A DNA stretch of 52,818 bases from positions 1 through 52,818 of the forward strand of contig NZ_AUIJ01000017.1 of NCBI RefSeq assembly GCF_000423645.1, written 5' to 3'. Source of the DNA: Sediminimonas qiaohouensis DSM 21189. GTDB lineage: Bacteria; Pseudomonadota; Alphaproteobacteria; Rhodobacterales; Rhodobacteraceae. The notes under the pieces were generated by a model. That model made no database searches. It was not told the DNA's origin and saw only the letters and a program-made list of their open reading frames with translations. The first letter of the stretch is position 1, and every line of letters begins with the position of its first letter. Below are positions 1-9,063 of this stretch, in pieces. Both the position numbers and the translations under genes were made by a program.

Positions 1-1047
1 CAACGTGCCCTTTGCGTATCGCTCGGCCATGTCGTCGAGGGGGATGGGTTTGATGCGGCTGGCCTGGCCGGCGGCGCCGAAGCGTTCGAACCGGTCGCGG
101 CACAGCGCCTCCAGCTCCGCCATCGCGGGGATCATGAACTTGCGCGGGTCGAACTCGCGCGGGGCTTCGGCGGCCACTTTGCGGAACTGCCCGGTCATCG
201 CCATGCGGCAATCGGTGTCGATATTGACCTTGCGCACGCCCGAGGCGATGCCGCGCTCGATCTCTTCGACCGGCACGCCGTAGGTCTGGGGCATCTCGCC
301 GCCATGCGCGTTGATCAGGTCCTGCAGGTATTGCGGCACGCTACTGGATCCGTGCATCACCAGGTGCACGCCGGGAATGCGGGCGTGGATCTCGGCGATG
401 CGGTCCATCGCCAGGATCTCGCCGTCGGGCCGGCGCGAGAACTTGTAGGCGCCGTGGCTGGTGCCGCAGGCGATCGCCAGCGCGTCCACCCCCGTGCGCG
501 CCACGAAATCGGCGGCCTGGTCGGGGTTGGTCAGCAGGTCCTCGCGGCCAAGCTTGCCCTCGGCGCCCGAGCCGTCCTCCTTGGCCGCCTCGCCGGTCTC
601 GAGGCTGCCCAGAACGCCCAGCTCGCCCTCGACGCTGGCGCCGACCCAATGCGCCGTCTGCGCCACCCGCGCGGTGATGTCGACGTTGTACTCAAAGCTC
701 GCTGGCGTCTTCATGTCCGCCTCGAGGCTGCCATCCATCATCACGCTGGTGAAGCCGTGGCGAATGGCCGAAAGACACGTCGCCTCGTTGTTGCCGTGGT
801 CCTGGTGCAGGCAGATCGGCACCGAGGGGTGCATCTCGGCCAGTGCCTGAACCATGTGCCGCAGCATCACGTCGCCCGCATAGGAGCGCGCCCCGCGGCT
901 GGCCTGCACGATCACCGGCGCATCCACCGCCGCCGCCGCCCGCAAGATCGCAAGACCCTGCTCCATGTCGTTGATGTTGAACGCAGGCACACCGTACCCG
1001 TGCTCCGCCGCGTCATCCAGCAATTGACGAAGGGTGATTAGTGACAT
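1..1047 (-). CDS. fba: Class II fructose-bisphosphate aldolase, Calvin subtype (C-terminus off the left edge)
   Basis: Zinc-dependent aldolase that interconverts fructose 1,6-bisphosphate with DHAP and glyceraldehyde 3-phosphate in the cytosol. The 349 codons present cover almost the whole family length of about 350 aa. The metal-site segment HQDHG lies at residues 81-85, and [12 protein letters not shown] at the N-terminus is typical of the subtype first described from Calvin-cycle operons. The start ATG at 1047 gives [10 protein letters not shown]. It lies downstream of fbp on the same strand with a gap of about 90 bases, so the two are probably cotranscribed. No RuBisCO or phosphoribulokinase gene is visible, so a role in gluconeogenesis is equally possible. 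Only the last residues are missing. Confidence 0.93.
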   Translation of the reverse strand, partial: MSLITLRQLLDDAAEHGYGVPAFNINDMEQGLAILRAAAAVDAPVIVQASRGARSYAGDVMLRHMVQALAEMHPSVPICLHQDHGNNEATCLSAIRHGFTSVMMDGSLEADMKTPASFEYNVDITARVAQTAHWVGASVEGELGVLGSLETGEAAKEDGSGAEGKLGREDLLTNPDQAADFVARTGVDALAIACGTSHGAYKFSRRPDGEILAMDRIAEIHARIPGVHLVMHGSSSVPQYLQDLINAHGGEMPQTYGVPVEEIERGIASGVRKVNIDTDCRMAMTGQFRKVAAEAPREFDPRKFMIPAMAELEALCRDRFERFGAAGQASRIKPIPLDDMAERYAKGTL

Positions 1048-1137
1048 CTCTCGCTATCCTTTCAGCGCGCATCGATAGGTCGGCATTGGGTTGTCGCGCC
1101 CTTCATAACGCGGCGCGCAGCGCAGTTCCAGTGTCCG

Positions 1138-2115
1138 TTACGCCTCGGACGGCTCGGCGATGGCGGCATGGGCTTGGGCAACCTCGCGCACCTCTTCCGC
1201 GCTGCCGAAAACCAGCGGAATCCGCGCATGCAGGCCCGGTGCCCGCTGCGCCATGATCGGGGTTTTCCCGTCTGTGGCCATCCCGCCTGCCTGCTCGGCC
1301 ACGAACGCGATCGGCGCGCACTCGTAAACCATGCGCAACCGGCCTTGCGCATATCCCTTGCGCGCATCGCCGGGATACAGAAAGACCCCGCCGCGGCTAA
1401 GGATGCGGTGCGTTTCCGCCACCAGCGAGCCGACCCACCGCATGTTGAAATCGCGCCCGCGCGGCCCATCGGCCCCGGCGAGGCAGGCATCGATATAACC
1501 GCGCACCGGCGCCTGCCAGTGACGCTGGTTCGAGGCGTTGATCGCGAACTCGCTGGTGCGCTCGGGAATGCTGAGCGCCGGATCGGCCAGTTCGAACGTG
1601 CCGGTATCCCGGTCCAGCACGAACATCAAAGCTCCATCGCCAAACGTCACCACCAGGGCGCAATGCGGGCCGTAAATCACGTAGCCGCCGGCCAACTGAT
1701 CGGATGCGGGGCGCAGGAACGATGCCTCGGCGTCGTCTTTGGCGTCGAAAATCGAAAAGATCGTCCCGATAGAGACGTTTACATCGATGTTCGAAGAGCC
1801 ATCCAACGGATCGATCGCCACCGCGTGCGCCCCGTCTTTGTTGAGCTCGAGCGCAGCATCCTGCTCCTCCGACGCGTACCACCGCACATCGGTTTGCGCC
1901 AAGGCATCGGCAAACATCTCGTCCGCTTGCACATCGAGCGCCTTTTGCGTGTCGCCGTCGGTATTCTCGCCCACCTGCGCGCCCAGTGTCTGCCCCATCG
2001 GGCCGCGCCCGATGATCGCGTTCACCTCGATCGCCGCCGTGCAGAGCGCGTTGATGATCCCGGACAGCGATGCGGGAACCCGAGGATTGTCGATCACGGG
2101 GCGTTGCAATGTCAT
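1138..2115 (-). CDS. fbp: Class I fructose-1,6-bisphosphatase
   Basis: Hydrolyses fructose 1,6-bisphosphate to fructose 6-phosphate in gluconeogenesis or the Calvin cycle. The 325-residue length fits class I FBPases. The metal-binding DPLDGSSNID lies near residues 102-111, and RLRMVYECAP near the C-terminus matches the class signature. Two in-frame ATGs sit at 2121 and 2115. I prefer 2115 because the AAGGA at its 5' side is correctly spaced, whereas it almost abuts the first ATG. The gene precedes the aldolase on the same strand, giving a small sugar-phosphate operon that probably continues beyond the left edge. Confidence 0.92.
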   Translation of the reverse strand: MTLQRPVIDNPRVPASLSGIINALCTAAIEVNAIIGRGPMGQTLGAQVGENTDGDTQKALDVQADEMFADALAQTDVRWYASEEQDAALELNKDGAHAVAIDPLDGSSNIDVNVSIGTIFSIFDAKDDAEASFLRPASDQLAGGYVIYGPHCALVVTFGDGALMFVLDRDTGTFELADPALSIPERTSEFAINASNQRHWQAPVRGYIDACLAGADGPRGRDFNMRWVGSLVAETHRILSRGGVFLYPGDARKGYAQGRLRMVYECAPIAFVAEQAGGMATDGKTPIMAQRAPGLHARIPLVFGSAEEVREVAQAHAAIAEPSEA

Positions 2116-2259
2116 GGTCATCCTTTCAAGGCTGGCGCGCGAAATCTGGTATGCCTGCTATCTCAGATTCGGCAGGTAAAGAGAATGCCTTTGTGCAAAC
2201 TCGCGATGTCAGTCGCCTTGATCGGCATGCATAGGCATCCTCATCCCGCCGTGCGGAAA

Positions 2260-2316
2260 AATATTTCGAAATATTGATCCCGGGGCGGGATTGTGCAACC
2301 GTCCCGCAAAACGGGA
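2260..2316. promoter_or_regulatory. Cluster of three palindromes upstream of the SDR-ligase-iclR operon
   Basis: Three inverted repeats sit between the fbp promoter region and the SDR start codon. 2260-2275 is a perfect 16-base palindrome, AATATTTCGAAATATT. 2277-2291 is ATCCCG-GGG-CGGGAT, perfect arms with a 3-base spacer. 2302-2316 is TCCCGC-AAA-ACGGGA, 5 of 6 pairs. The last two share the 6-3-6 geometry common for IclR-family operators, and an IclR gene ends this operon, so autoregulation is plausible. The role is inferred; the repeats themselves are seen directly. Confidence 0.5.
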
Positions 2317-2328
2317 GGGTATTGAGAC

Positions 2329-3108
2329 ATGCGATTTGACGGCAGGGTCGCCATCGTTACCGGAGCATCCAGCGGCATCGGCCGTGCCACGGCCGCCCGC
2401 CTTGCGGCCGAAGGCGCCCGCGTCGCGCTGGTGGATATCAACACCGATGCGCTGACCGCGGCGGTCCCTGCAGGTGGCGGCGCGCACATGACTTATGCCT
2501 GCGACGTTTCTGATGAAAACGCGGTGCGCGACTGCGTCTCGGCCGTGAAGGAACGGTTCGGGCGTATCGACCTGCTGTGCAACAACGCCGGCATCATCTG
2601 CACGCCCGCGCCCATAACGGAAATCGACAGCAGCGAATGGCAGCGCGTGATGGGGGTGAACCTGTTCGGCGTGGCCCATTTCATAAAACACGTGGCGCCG
2701 GTGATGATCGAGCAGGGGGATGGCGGGGCCATCGTCAACACGGCGTCCGTCGCCGGCATCCGGTCGGGCGCCGGGGGCAACATCTACTCAGCATCCAAGG
2801 CGGGGGTGATCAACCTGACCATGACCACCGCCTGCGATTTGGGCAGCTATGGCATCCGCGTCAACGCAGTGTGTCCCGGCCTGATCGAGACGGGGATGAC
2901 CAAGCAGGTATTCGACTATGCCCGCGCCTCGGGCAAGGAGGACCGCCTTGGCGCGCGGTGCGAGCTGCGCCGCTATGGCCGGCCCGAGGAAATTGCCGCG
3001 GCCATCGCCTTTCTCGCCAGCGACGACGCCAGCTTTGTAACCGGACAGGCCCTGCCGGTGGATGGGGGCAATACCGCATCGCTCAACCTGCCGGGGATGA
3101 AATACTGA
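2329..3108 (+). CDS. SDR-family oxidoreductase
   Basis: Classical short-chain dehydrogenase/reductase of 259 aa, probably NAD(P)-dependent oxidation or reduction of a hydroxy or keto group. The dinucleotide motif TGASSGIG is at residues 11-18, NNAG near 85-88, and the catalytic residues Ser140, Tyr153 and Lys157 (YSASK) are intact. The start follows GGGAGG at a good distance. Its stop overlaps the ATG of the acyl-CoA synthetase by one base (TGATG), so the two are translationally coupled. The substrate cannot be read from sequence; its neighbours suggest a hydroxyacyl or alcohol intermediate of acid degradation. Confidence 0.85.
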   Translation: MRFDGRVAIVTGASSGIGRATAARLAAEGARVALVDINTDALTAAVPAGGGAHMTYACDVSDENAVRDCVSAVKERFGRIDLLCNNAGIICTPAPITEIDSSEWQRVMGVNLFGVAHFIKHVAPVMIEQGDGGAIVNTASVAGIRSGAGGNIYSASKAGVINLTMTTACDLGSYGIRVNAVCPGLIETGMTKQVFDYARASGKEDRLGARCELRRYGRPEEIAAAIAFLASDDASFVTGQALPVDGGNTASLNLPGMKY

Positions 3109-4787
3109 TGCCTGCGCTAGCCCGTCACTTGCGGCACTGGCCCGACGGGGTGCCGCATCACCTGAGCCTTCCGGATCATAGCATCCATGAGAACCTTGCG
3201 CGCACGGCAGCATGCCATCCGCAACGCCCGGCGTTGATCTTTCATGGCGCGACATTGAATTACTCGGACCTTCTGGCGCGCGTCGAGGCACTGGCAGGCA
3301 CCCTGCAAAACCTGGGCGTTAGGCGCGGGGACAGGGTGCTGCTCTATATGCAGAACAGCCCGCAGTTCATCATCGGCTACTACGCGATCCTGCGCGCCGA
3401 TGCGGTTGTGATCCCGGTCAACCCGATGAACCGGCATGCCGAGCTGGAGCATCTTGCCCGCGACACTGGCGCCCGCGTGGCCCTTGCCGGCAGCGAATTG
3501 CTGGACCACATCACGCCGTTGATCAAGGCGGGCGGACTGGACCATGTCATCGCCGCCGCCTATGCCGACATGGCAGATGTGGCGCGTGATATCCCCTTGC
3601 CCGATCCTCTGGATTCCATGTCGGACATGCACACGCGCGGGCCCGGCGTGATCCGGTGGACGGATGCCCTGAGCGGGGGGCACGCGCCCGCGCCGCATTG
3701 CGCGGGGCCGGATGACCTGGCCGTGATTCCATACAGCTCCGGCACCACGGGACAACCGAAGGGCTGCATGCACAGCCACCGCACCGTGATGGTAACCGCG
3801 CTTGGTAGCGTGGTGTGGAACCCCATAGACGAAAACAGCGTGAACCTCGCGACGCTGCCGCTTTTCCACGTCACCGGAATGCAGGCCTGCATGAATGGCC
3901 CCATCATGGTGGGCGGCACGATCGTCGTGATGACCCGCTGGGATCGCGCCACGGCGGCGGCGCTGATCGCGCGGCACAGGGTAACGCGCTGGCGGTCGAT
4001 TTCGACGATGGCGATCGATCTGGTGAACGACCCCGATTTCGACAGCTACGACCTGTCCAGCCTCGAAGCGATCGGCGGTGGCGGCGCCGCCATGCCCGAG
4101 GCCATCGCCAAACGCCTGCGCGGCATGACCGGCCTGGATTATATTGAGGGCTATGGCCTGTCCGAAACCATGGCGGCCACGCATATCAACCCTGTCACCG
4201 CGCCCCGGCAGCAATGCCTAGGGATTCCCGTTTTCGACGTAGACAGCCGGGTCATATCAACCGACAACGGGCACGAGCTGGGCCCCGGTGAGGTCGGCGA
4301 GATTATCACCCACGCACCGCAGGTATTCCTGGGCTACTGGAACCGGCCCGAGGAAACAGAAAAAGCGTTTCTCGAGCTTGATGGCAAAGCCTTCTTTCGC
4401 ACCGGCGATCTGGGCTACTACGACGAGGACGGCTATTTCTACATGGTCGACCGGGTCAAGCGGATGATCAACGCCTCCGGCTTCAAGGTGTGGCCAGCCG
4501 AAGTCGAAGCATTGATGCACCACAATCCCGACATCGCCGAGGTCTGCGTGATCGGGGCGCAAGACCCACGCCGCGGCGAAACCGTCAAGGCCTATGTCGT
4601 GCCCTCCCCCGCCGCACAAGGCACCGTTTCAGAGAAGGACATCATCGAATGGTGCCACGCCGAAATGGCCGCCTACAAATGCCCCCGCGCCGTGGCCTTC
4701 GTGGACAGCCTGCCGAAATCGGGCGCCGGCAAAGTACTCTGGCGTCAACTGGCGGACGCCGAACGCGCCGCCGCACACGGGAATTGA
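3108..4787 (+). CDS. AMP-forming acyl-CoA synthetase
   Basis: ANL-superfamily ligase (559 aa) that activates a carboxylic acid through an acyl-adenylate to its CoA thioester. The P-loop-like motif YSSGTTGQPKG begins at residue 209. GYGLSE, the FRTGDLGYYDEDG hinge region and a C-terminal lysine in PKSGAGKVL (adenylation lysine) are all present, so it looks active. The start at 3108 overlaps the SDR stop. The reading frame stays open upstream inside the SDR gene, but that extension is non-homologous and was not used. The acid specificity is unknown. The adjacent IclR gene and the later beta-oxidation genes suggest an inducible catabolic ligase. Confidence 0.88.
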   Translation: MPALARHLRHWPDGVPHHLSLPDHSIHENLARTAACHPQRPALIFHGATLNYSDLLARVEALAGTLQNLGVRRGDRVLLYMQNSPQFIIGYYAILRADAVVIPVNPMNRHAELEHLARDTGARVALAGSELLDHITPLIKAGGLDHVIAAAYADMADVARDIPLPDPLDSMSDMHTRGPGVIRWTDALSGGHAPAPHCAGPDDLAVIPYSSGTTGQPKGCMHSHRTVMVTALGSVVWNPIDENSVNLATLPLFHVTGMQACMNGPIMVGGTIVVMTRWDRATAAALIARHRVTRWRSISTMAIDLVNDPDFDSYDLSSLEAIGGGGAAMPEAIAKRLRGMTGLDYIEGYGLSETMAATHINPVTAPRQQCLGIPVFDVDSRVISTDNGHELGPGEVGEIITHAPQVFLGYWNRPEETEKAFLELDGKAFFRTGDLGYYDEDGYFYMVDRVKRMINASGFKVWPAEVEALMHHNPDIAEVCVIGAQDPRRGETVKAYVVPSPAAQGTVSEKDIIEWCHAEMAAYKCPRAVAFVDSLPKSGAGKVLWRQLADAERAAAHGN

Positions 4788-4821
4788 CGCAACGTCGCTT
4801 TCCTGTATCAGGATCGGAACA

Positions 4822-5646
4822 ATGAGAAAAAGAAACACACAAATTACCGCCGAGGACACCGCCAAGGACAGTGGCGACCGGCAGTTCGTCACCGCATTGC
4901 ACCGCGGTCTTGAGCTGTTGCGCGCCTACCGGCCATCGGACAAGGCGGGGTTGGGCAACCGCGAACTGGCCGGGCGAACGGGCTTGCCCAACTCGACGGT
5001 TTCACGGCTCACCTACACCCTGATGAAGCTGGGCTACCTGGTCTATGACGACGATACCGGGCGCTACCGGATGGGCGTGCCCGTTCTGGGCCTTGGGTAC
5101 GCATGCCTTGGCGGGCTCAAGGTGCGCGAAACCGCGCAACCGCTGATGCAACAGCTTGCCGACAATAGCGGCGATGGCGTGCTTGTCGCGCTTGGCGGGC
5201 GCGACGACCTGGCGATGACCTACATCGCCTGCGCCCGCGCGGCGCGCAGCATGATCTCGTTACAACTCAGCGTCGGCTCGCGCATATCGCTCAAGCGCTC
5301 GGCCATGGGGCGTGCCTATATCGCCGGTGCCCCCGAAACCGAACGCGCCCAGATCATGGAGCGGCTAGAAGAGGCCACCCCGCCCGAGGATTGGCCCCGC
5401 ATCAGAGACGAGATCGCGGACGCCGCCGAGCAGATCCGCACGCGCGGTTTCTACGCAAGTATCGGTAAATGGCAATCGGACGTGAACGCGGTATCGGTGC
5501 CCTACCGGTCCCCCCAAGGGGACGCACCGATGCTTGCGTTCAACTTGGGCGGTCCGGCCTACATCCTGCCGCGCGAGCGGCTGGAAGAAGAACTTGGCCC
5601 CCGCCTTCTGGAAATGGTCGCGGCGGTCAAACGCACCGGGGCCTAA
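4822..5646 (+). CDS. IclR-family transcriptional regulator
   Basis: 274-aa regulator with an N-terminal winged helix-turn-helix (NRELAGRTGLPNSTVSRL, about residues 50-70) and a C-terminal IclR effector-binding domain ending near residue 270. IclR proteins usually control nearby catabolic operons in response to a small acid. It lies 34 bases after the acyl-CoA synthetase on the same strand, probably one transcript with the SDR and ligase. Candidate 6-3-6 inverted repeats occur upstream of this operon and at the liv/acyl-CoA dehydrogenase divergent promoter (14485-14501). The ATG at 4822 is preferred because an upstream extension would run into the ligase gene. Confidence 0.88.
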   Translation: MRKRNTQITAEDTAKDSGDRQFVTALHRGLELLRAYRPSDKAGLGNRELAGRTGLPNSTVSRLTYTLMKLGYLVYDDDTGRYRMGVPVLGLGYACLGGLKVRETAQPLMQQLADNSGDGVLVALGGRDDLAMTYIACARAARSMISLQLSVGSRISLKRSAMGRAYIAGAPETERAQIMERLEEATPPEDWPRIRDEIADAAEQIRTRGFYASIGKWQSDVNAVSVPYRSPQGDAPMLAFNLGGPAYILPRERLEEELGPRLLEMVAAVKRTGA

Positions 5647-5789
5647 AGCGCACCGCGTTCAATTGGAAACGCTTCAAGGCCGGGCACACACCCGCACGGG
5701 TGGGCGCGGCGGGCGGGCTAATCCGGTCCGATGCAACACACTCCAGTGTTCGCCACCCGGCCAAAGGGTTCCGCGTCCCTTCCGGTTTT

Positions 5790-5926
5790 GGCCTGTTGCT
5801 GCCGTTCGATATAGCGCCCCGCGCGGAATAGCGCCCGCAGGGCGCCGCGCATCGCCGTGCCGCCCGTCGTCCCAAAGGGGCGCCGCCTATAATCGGCACG
5901 CCTCTGGCGTGACGGCACGGCGATTT
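5790..5926. repeat. Palindromic intergenic repeat, family 1, copy 1
   Basis: The gap 5647-6140 between the converging iclR and acyl-CoA synthetase genes (494 bases) holds no gene that I can support, but it does hold this repeat. The outer stem ATCGCCGTGCCG (5851-5862) pairs perfectly with 5913-5924. An inner hairpin CACGCC-TCT-GGCGTG occupies 5897-5911. The left part (GGCCTG-TTGCTGCCGTT, then CGCGGAATAG) reappears at 9064-9176, and the inner part (TCGGCACGCCT-GGCGTGA) at 44485-44633. It may act as a bidirectional terminator or an mRNA 3'-end stabiliser. Confidence 0.75.
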
Positions 5927-6140
5927 GGCTGGGCTGGGCGCAACGCACTAAGGTTCTTCGGATTTGGCGGGAATAAAGCGCCAGCGCACCAGCGTAGGAT
6001 CGCTGCACCGCGGCCCAACAATGCGCGGCTCCTCATCTGCTCGCCCGAAGGTCCTCTCCAGGCCACAACCGTATGCGGCGCGGGGCCCTGCCGTCACTCC
6101 GAAAATCGATGCTGCGCACCCAGGGTCGCGCATGCCACCT

Positions 6141-7772
6141 CTAACGCAGATCGGGCAGGGTATAATCGGCGAACTGCTGGCGCAGGGTCAGCTTGGACAC
6201 CTTGCCCGTCGCGGTGAGCGGTAGGTCGTCAACCCAGACCAGATCATCGGGAAGCTGCCACTTGGCGAAATGCTCGGCCATGTGGGCATGCATCTCTTCG
6301 AGGCCGGGGCGTTCCTCGCCCGCCGCAACGGCGACCAGAACCGGTCGTTCGTCCCACTTGGGGTGGGGCATCGCGATGGCAGCGCAGCTGGCGATAGCCG
6401 GGTGCGACATGGCCGCGTTTTCAAGGTCGATCGAGCTGATCCATTCGCCGCCCGACTTGATCAGGTCCTTCGAGCGGTCCTGGATCGACAGAATGCCATT
6501 GGGTGTGATCGAGGCGATGTCGCCGGTGCCGAACCAGCCCTCGGCGTCCATCGCCTTTTCGGTGGCGTCGTCGTTGTGATAGTAGCCCGAAACGATGGTA
6601 TTGCCGCGCACATACAGCTCGCCCACGGCCTGCCCGTCATGGGGCAGGCGATTGCCATCATCGTCCACGATCTTGAGGTCCACGCCAAAGGCGCGGCGGC
6701 CCTGCTTGGACTTCATGTCGATCATCTGATCGAACGGAAGCGCCTGCACGTCCGGCGGCATGTTGCCGTGGGTGCCTATGGGGCTCATTTCCGTCATGCC
6801 CCAGGCGTGGCCGACATTGACCCCGTGCTTTTCAAATGTCTCGATCATGCTGCGCGGAGCGGCCGAGCCGCCGACGACCACGTCGCCAAAGCCGTTGGGC
6901 AGGCGGCCCTGCTCCTTGATTTCGGCCAGCAGGCCCAGCCAGACGGTTGGCACGCCCCAGGCCGAATAAACCCCTTCCTGATCCATCAGCTTGAACAAGC
7001 TGGGCCCGTCCAGCGCCGGCCCCGGCATGACCAGCGTCAGCCCGATCAGCGGTGCGGAATAGGGAAGGCCCCAAGCGTTTACGTGAAACAGCGGCACGAC
7101 CGGCAGCACCTTGACGCCTTCCTCAAAGACCGACCCTTGGACCAGCGCGATCATCAGCGCGTGCAGCACGGTCGAGCGGTGCGTATAAAGCGCGCCTTTC
7201 GGGTTGCCGGTGGTGCCCGAGGTATAGCACAGGCCGGCGGCGGTATCCTCGGGGAATTCTGGCCAGTCCATCTCGGTCGGCTGACCATCGAGCAATTCTT
7301 CGTAGCAGAGCGCATCAAGGCTGTTTTCGGGCATATGCGCGCGGTCGGTCATGACCACGTAGGTCATGTCGGACGGCAGGTGATCCTTCACCGCCTCGAG
7401 GATCGGCACGAAGGTGGTGTCGACAAAGATCATCCGGTCTTCCGCGTGGTTCACGATGTAGATCAGTTGCTCGGCCGACAGGCGCGGGTTGATAGTGTGG
7501 CAAACCGCGCCGATACCTGAGACGGCGTAATACAGCTCGAAGTGGCGATAGCCGTTCCATGCCAGCGTGGCGACACGGTCCCCCATTCCGATCCCCCGCG
7601 CGCGCAGGGCGTGGGCCAGTTGCGATACCCGCGAAAGCGTTTGGGGGTATGTCTGGCGGTGAATGTCGCCTTCGGTCCGGGCCGAGACGATTTCCCCCGT
7701 GGGATGAACCTCTGCCGCGTAGCTTAGAATATCGCTGATCCGCAGCGGTCGATGCATCATCATGCCTTGCAT
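6141..7772 (-). CDS. Fatty-acid/methylmercaptopropionate-type acyl-CoA ligase
   Basis: AMP-forming ligase of 543 aa, of the group that contains medium-chain acyl-CoA synthetases and DmdB (3-methylmercaptopropionate-CoA ligase) of roseobacters. YTSGTTGNPKGALYTH, GWGMTE-type AWGMTEMSP, GWFGTGDIA and the C-terminal lysine in TATGKVSK are intact. GGGAGGGG precedes the ATG at 7772. It stands alone, converging with iclR and divergent from the MDR gene at 8014. A TTCGCT-TGG-CGCGAA repeat lies just upstream at 7795-7809. Substrate choice between short, medium or sulfur-containing acids cannot be made here; no other dmd gene is present. Confidence 0.87.
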   Translation of the reverse strand: MQGMMMHRPLRISDILSYAAEVHPTGEIVSARTEGDIHRQTYPQTLSRVSQLAHALRARGIGMGDRVATLAWNGYRHFELYYAVSGIGAVCHTINPRLSAEQLIYIVNHAEDRMIFVDTTFVPILEAVKDHLPSDMTYVVMTDRAHMPENSLDALCYEELLDGQPTEMDWPEFPEDTAAGLCYTSGTTGNPKGALYTHRSTVLHALMIALVQGSVFEEGVKVLPVVPLFHVNAWGLPYSAPLIGLTLVMPGPALDGPSLFKLMDQEGVYSAWGVPTVWLGLLAEIKEQGRLPNGFGDVVVGGSAAPRSMIETFEKHGVNVGHAWGMTEMSPIGTHGNMPPDVQALPFDQMIDMKSKQGRRAFGVDLKIVDDDGNRLPHDGQAVGELYVRGNTIVSGYYHNDDATEKAMDAEGWFGTGDIASITPNGILSIQDRSKDLIKSGGEWISSIDLENAAMSHPAIASCAAIAMPHPKWDERPVLVAVAAGEERPGLEEMHAHMAEHFAKWQLPDDLVWVDDLPLTATGKVSKLTLRQQFADYTLPDLR

Positions 7773-8013
7773 GATCCCCTCCCATTATCGTGTCTTCGCT
7801 TGGCGCGAACTTAGCCGCTGAGGGACGATTTCCCAAGTCAAATTCACCCCTTATGCCGGTTTTCCGCCGCGTCAGAATCACGCCTGCCGCGTGCGTGGCC
7901 CGCAATGTTCCGCGATGCGGGCGAGGGGGTGCCCAGACGTCACGGAATCCCCTGTTTCTGTTGCCCCAGGCGGGCCGTGCACCTAGGCTGATGGCAGCAA
8001 AACGGAGACCCCC

Positions 8014-8982
8014 ATGAAGGCAATTATCTGCAATGAATTCGCGTCGTTGGATCAACTGGTATACGGGGACATGGACGACCCCGCGCCAAGTGGGCGGCAG
8101 GTCGTGATCCGGGTCGAGGCATCCGGCGTGAACTACCCTGACGGGCTGTTGGTGCAGGGGTTGTACCAGATGCGCCCCGAGCACCCGTTTGTGCCCGGAA
8201 TGGAGGCTGCGGGCGTTGTCGAAAGCGTGGGCCCCGAGGTAGGCACCGTGCGCCCCGGCGACAGGGTGGCGACGATCTGTTCGCTCGGTGGCTACGCCGA
8301 GAAGGTGCTGAGCGAGGAGGGCCGGGTTTTCCCGATTGGGGATATGGATGCGGCAGATGCCTGTGCGCTTCTGGTGGCGTTTGGCACATCGCATCACGCG
8401 CTCAAGCAGCGGGCGCAGCTTGCACCGGGTGAGACGCTTGTCGTGCTGGGCGCGGCGGGGGCAACCGGGATCGCGGCGATCCAAATCGGCAAGCTCATGG
8501 GCGCGCGCGTGATCGCCGTGGCATCAAGCGATGAAAAGCGCCAATTGGCACGCGACAACGGCGCCGACGAGGCGATCGGCTATGACGACCTGAAGACCGA
8601 GATCAAGGGGCTGACCGATGGCCGAGGCGCCGACGTGGTGTTCGATACCGTGGGCGGCGCGGCCTTTGACGCTTGCGCGCGGGCCATGGCGCGCGGCGGA
8701 CGGTTGTTGGTCGTCGGGTTCGCAAGCGGCGATATCCCGAGGTTCCCCGTGAACCTTGCGCTGGTGAAGGAATACGCGGTGATCGGCGTGTTCTGGGGGA
8801 ATTTCACCCGGTTTGAGCCGCAAGCCTACGCGGACAACATGGCGGAGCTGCTGCAATGGTACCAGGCGGGCAAGGTGCGCCCGCTGATCGAGGGGCGCTA
8901 TCCGCTTGCCGAGGCCGCGCAGGTGCTTGAGCGTATCCTCAACCGCGGGGCGGTTGGCAAGATCGTGCTGATCCCAGATTGA
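8014..8982 (+). CDS. Zinc-independent MDR oxidoreductase (NADPH:quinone reductase-like)
   Basis: 322-aa medium-chain dehydrogenase/reductase without the zinc-ligand cysteines, of the quinone oxidoreductase group. Such proteins use NADPH to reduce quinones or the C=C bond of enoyl or enone compounds. The N-terminal GroES-like domain is followed by the nucleotide motif LGAAGATGIAAIQIGK at about residues 148-163 and the C-terminal family segment ending GAVGKIVLIPD. It is a single gene, divergent from the ligase at 7772 and converging on livF. Its place among acyl-CoA genes suggests an enoyl-type substrate, but that is inference. Confidence 0.83.
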   Translation: MKAIICNEFASLDQLVYGDMDDPAPSGRQVVIRVEASGVNYPDGLLVQGLYQMRPEHPFVPGMEAAGVVESVGPEVGTVRPGDRVATICSLGGYAEKVLSEEGRVFPIGDMDAADACALLVAFGTSHHALKQRAQLAPGETLVVLGAAGATGIAAIQIGKLMGARVIAVASSDEKRQLARDNGADEAIGYDDLKTEIKGLTDGRGADVVFDTVGGAAFDACARAMARGGRLLVVGFASGDIPRFPVNLALVKEYAVIGVFWGNFTRFEPQAYADNMAELLQWYQAGKVRPLIEGRYPLAEAAQVLERILNRGAVGKIVLIPD

Positions 8983-9063
8983 TCGCGGCACGCTCGAGTG
9001 TTTCCTACGCGGTACAAGTTGCAATCTTAATGAGTTTGCCCGTCACGAATGCGGGGGCATGAT

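Noticed and set aside
1-2115. Claim of a Calvin-Benson cluster from fba and fbp
   Set aside because: Both enzymes serve gluconeogenesis and no RuBisCO, phosphoribulokinase or CbbR is visible; the left edge cuts the evidence.
2577-3107. Extension of the acyl-CoA synthetase frame into the SDR gene (possible fusion)
   Set aside because: The extra 177 codons are the SDR gene read out of frame; the ATG at 3108 overlapping the SDR stop gives the normal family N-terminus.
6141-7772. Calling this ligase DmdB with confidence
   Set aside because: Sequence is compatible, but DmdA, DmdC and DmdD genes are absent and general medium-chain ligases share the motifs.
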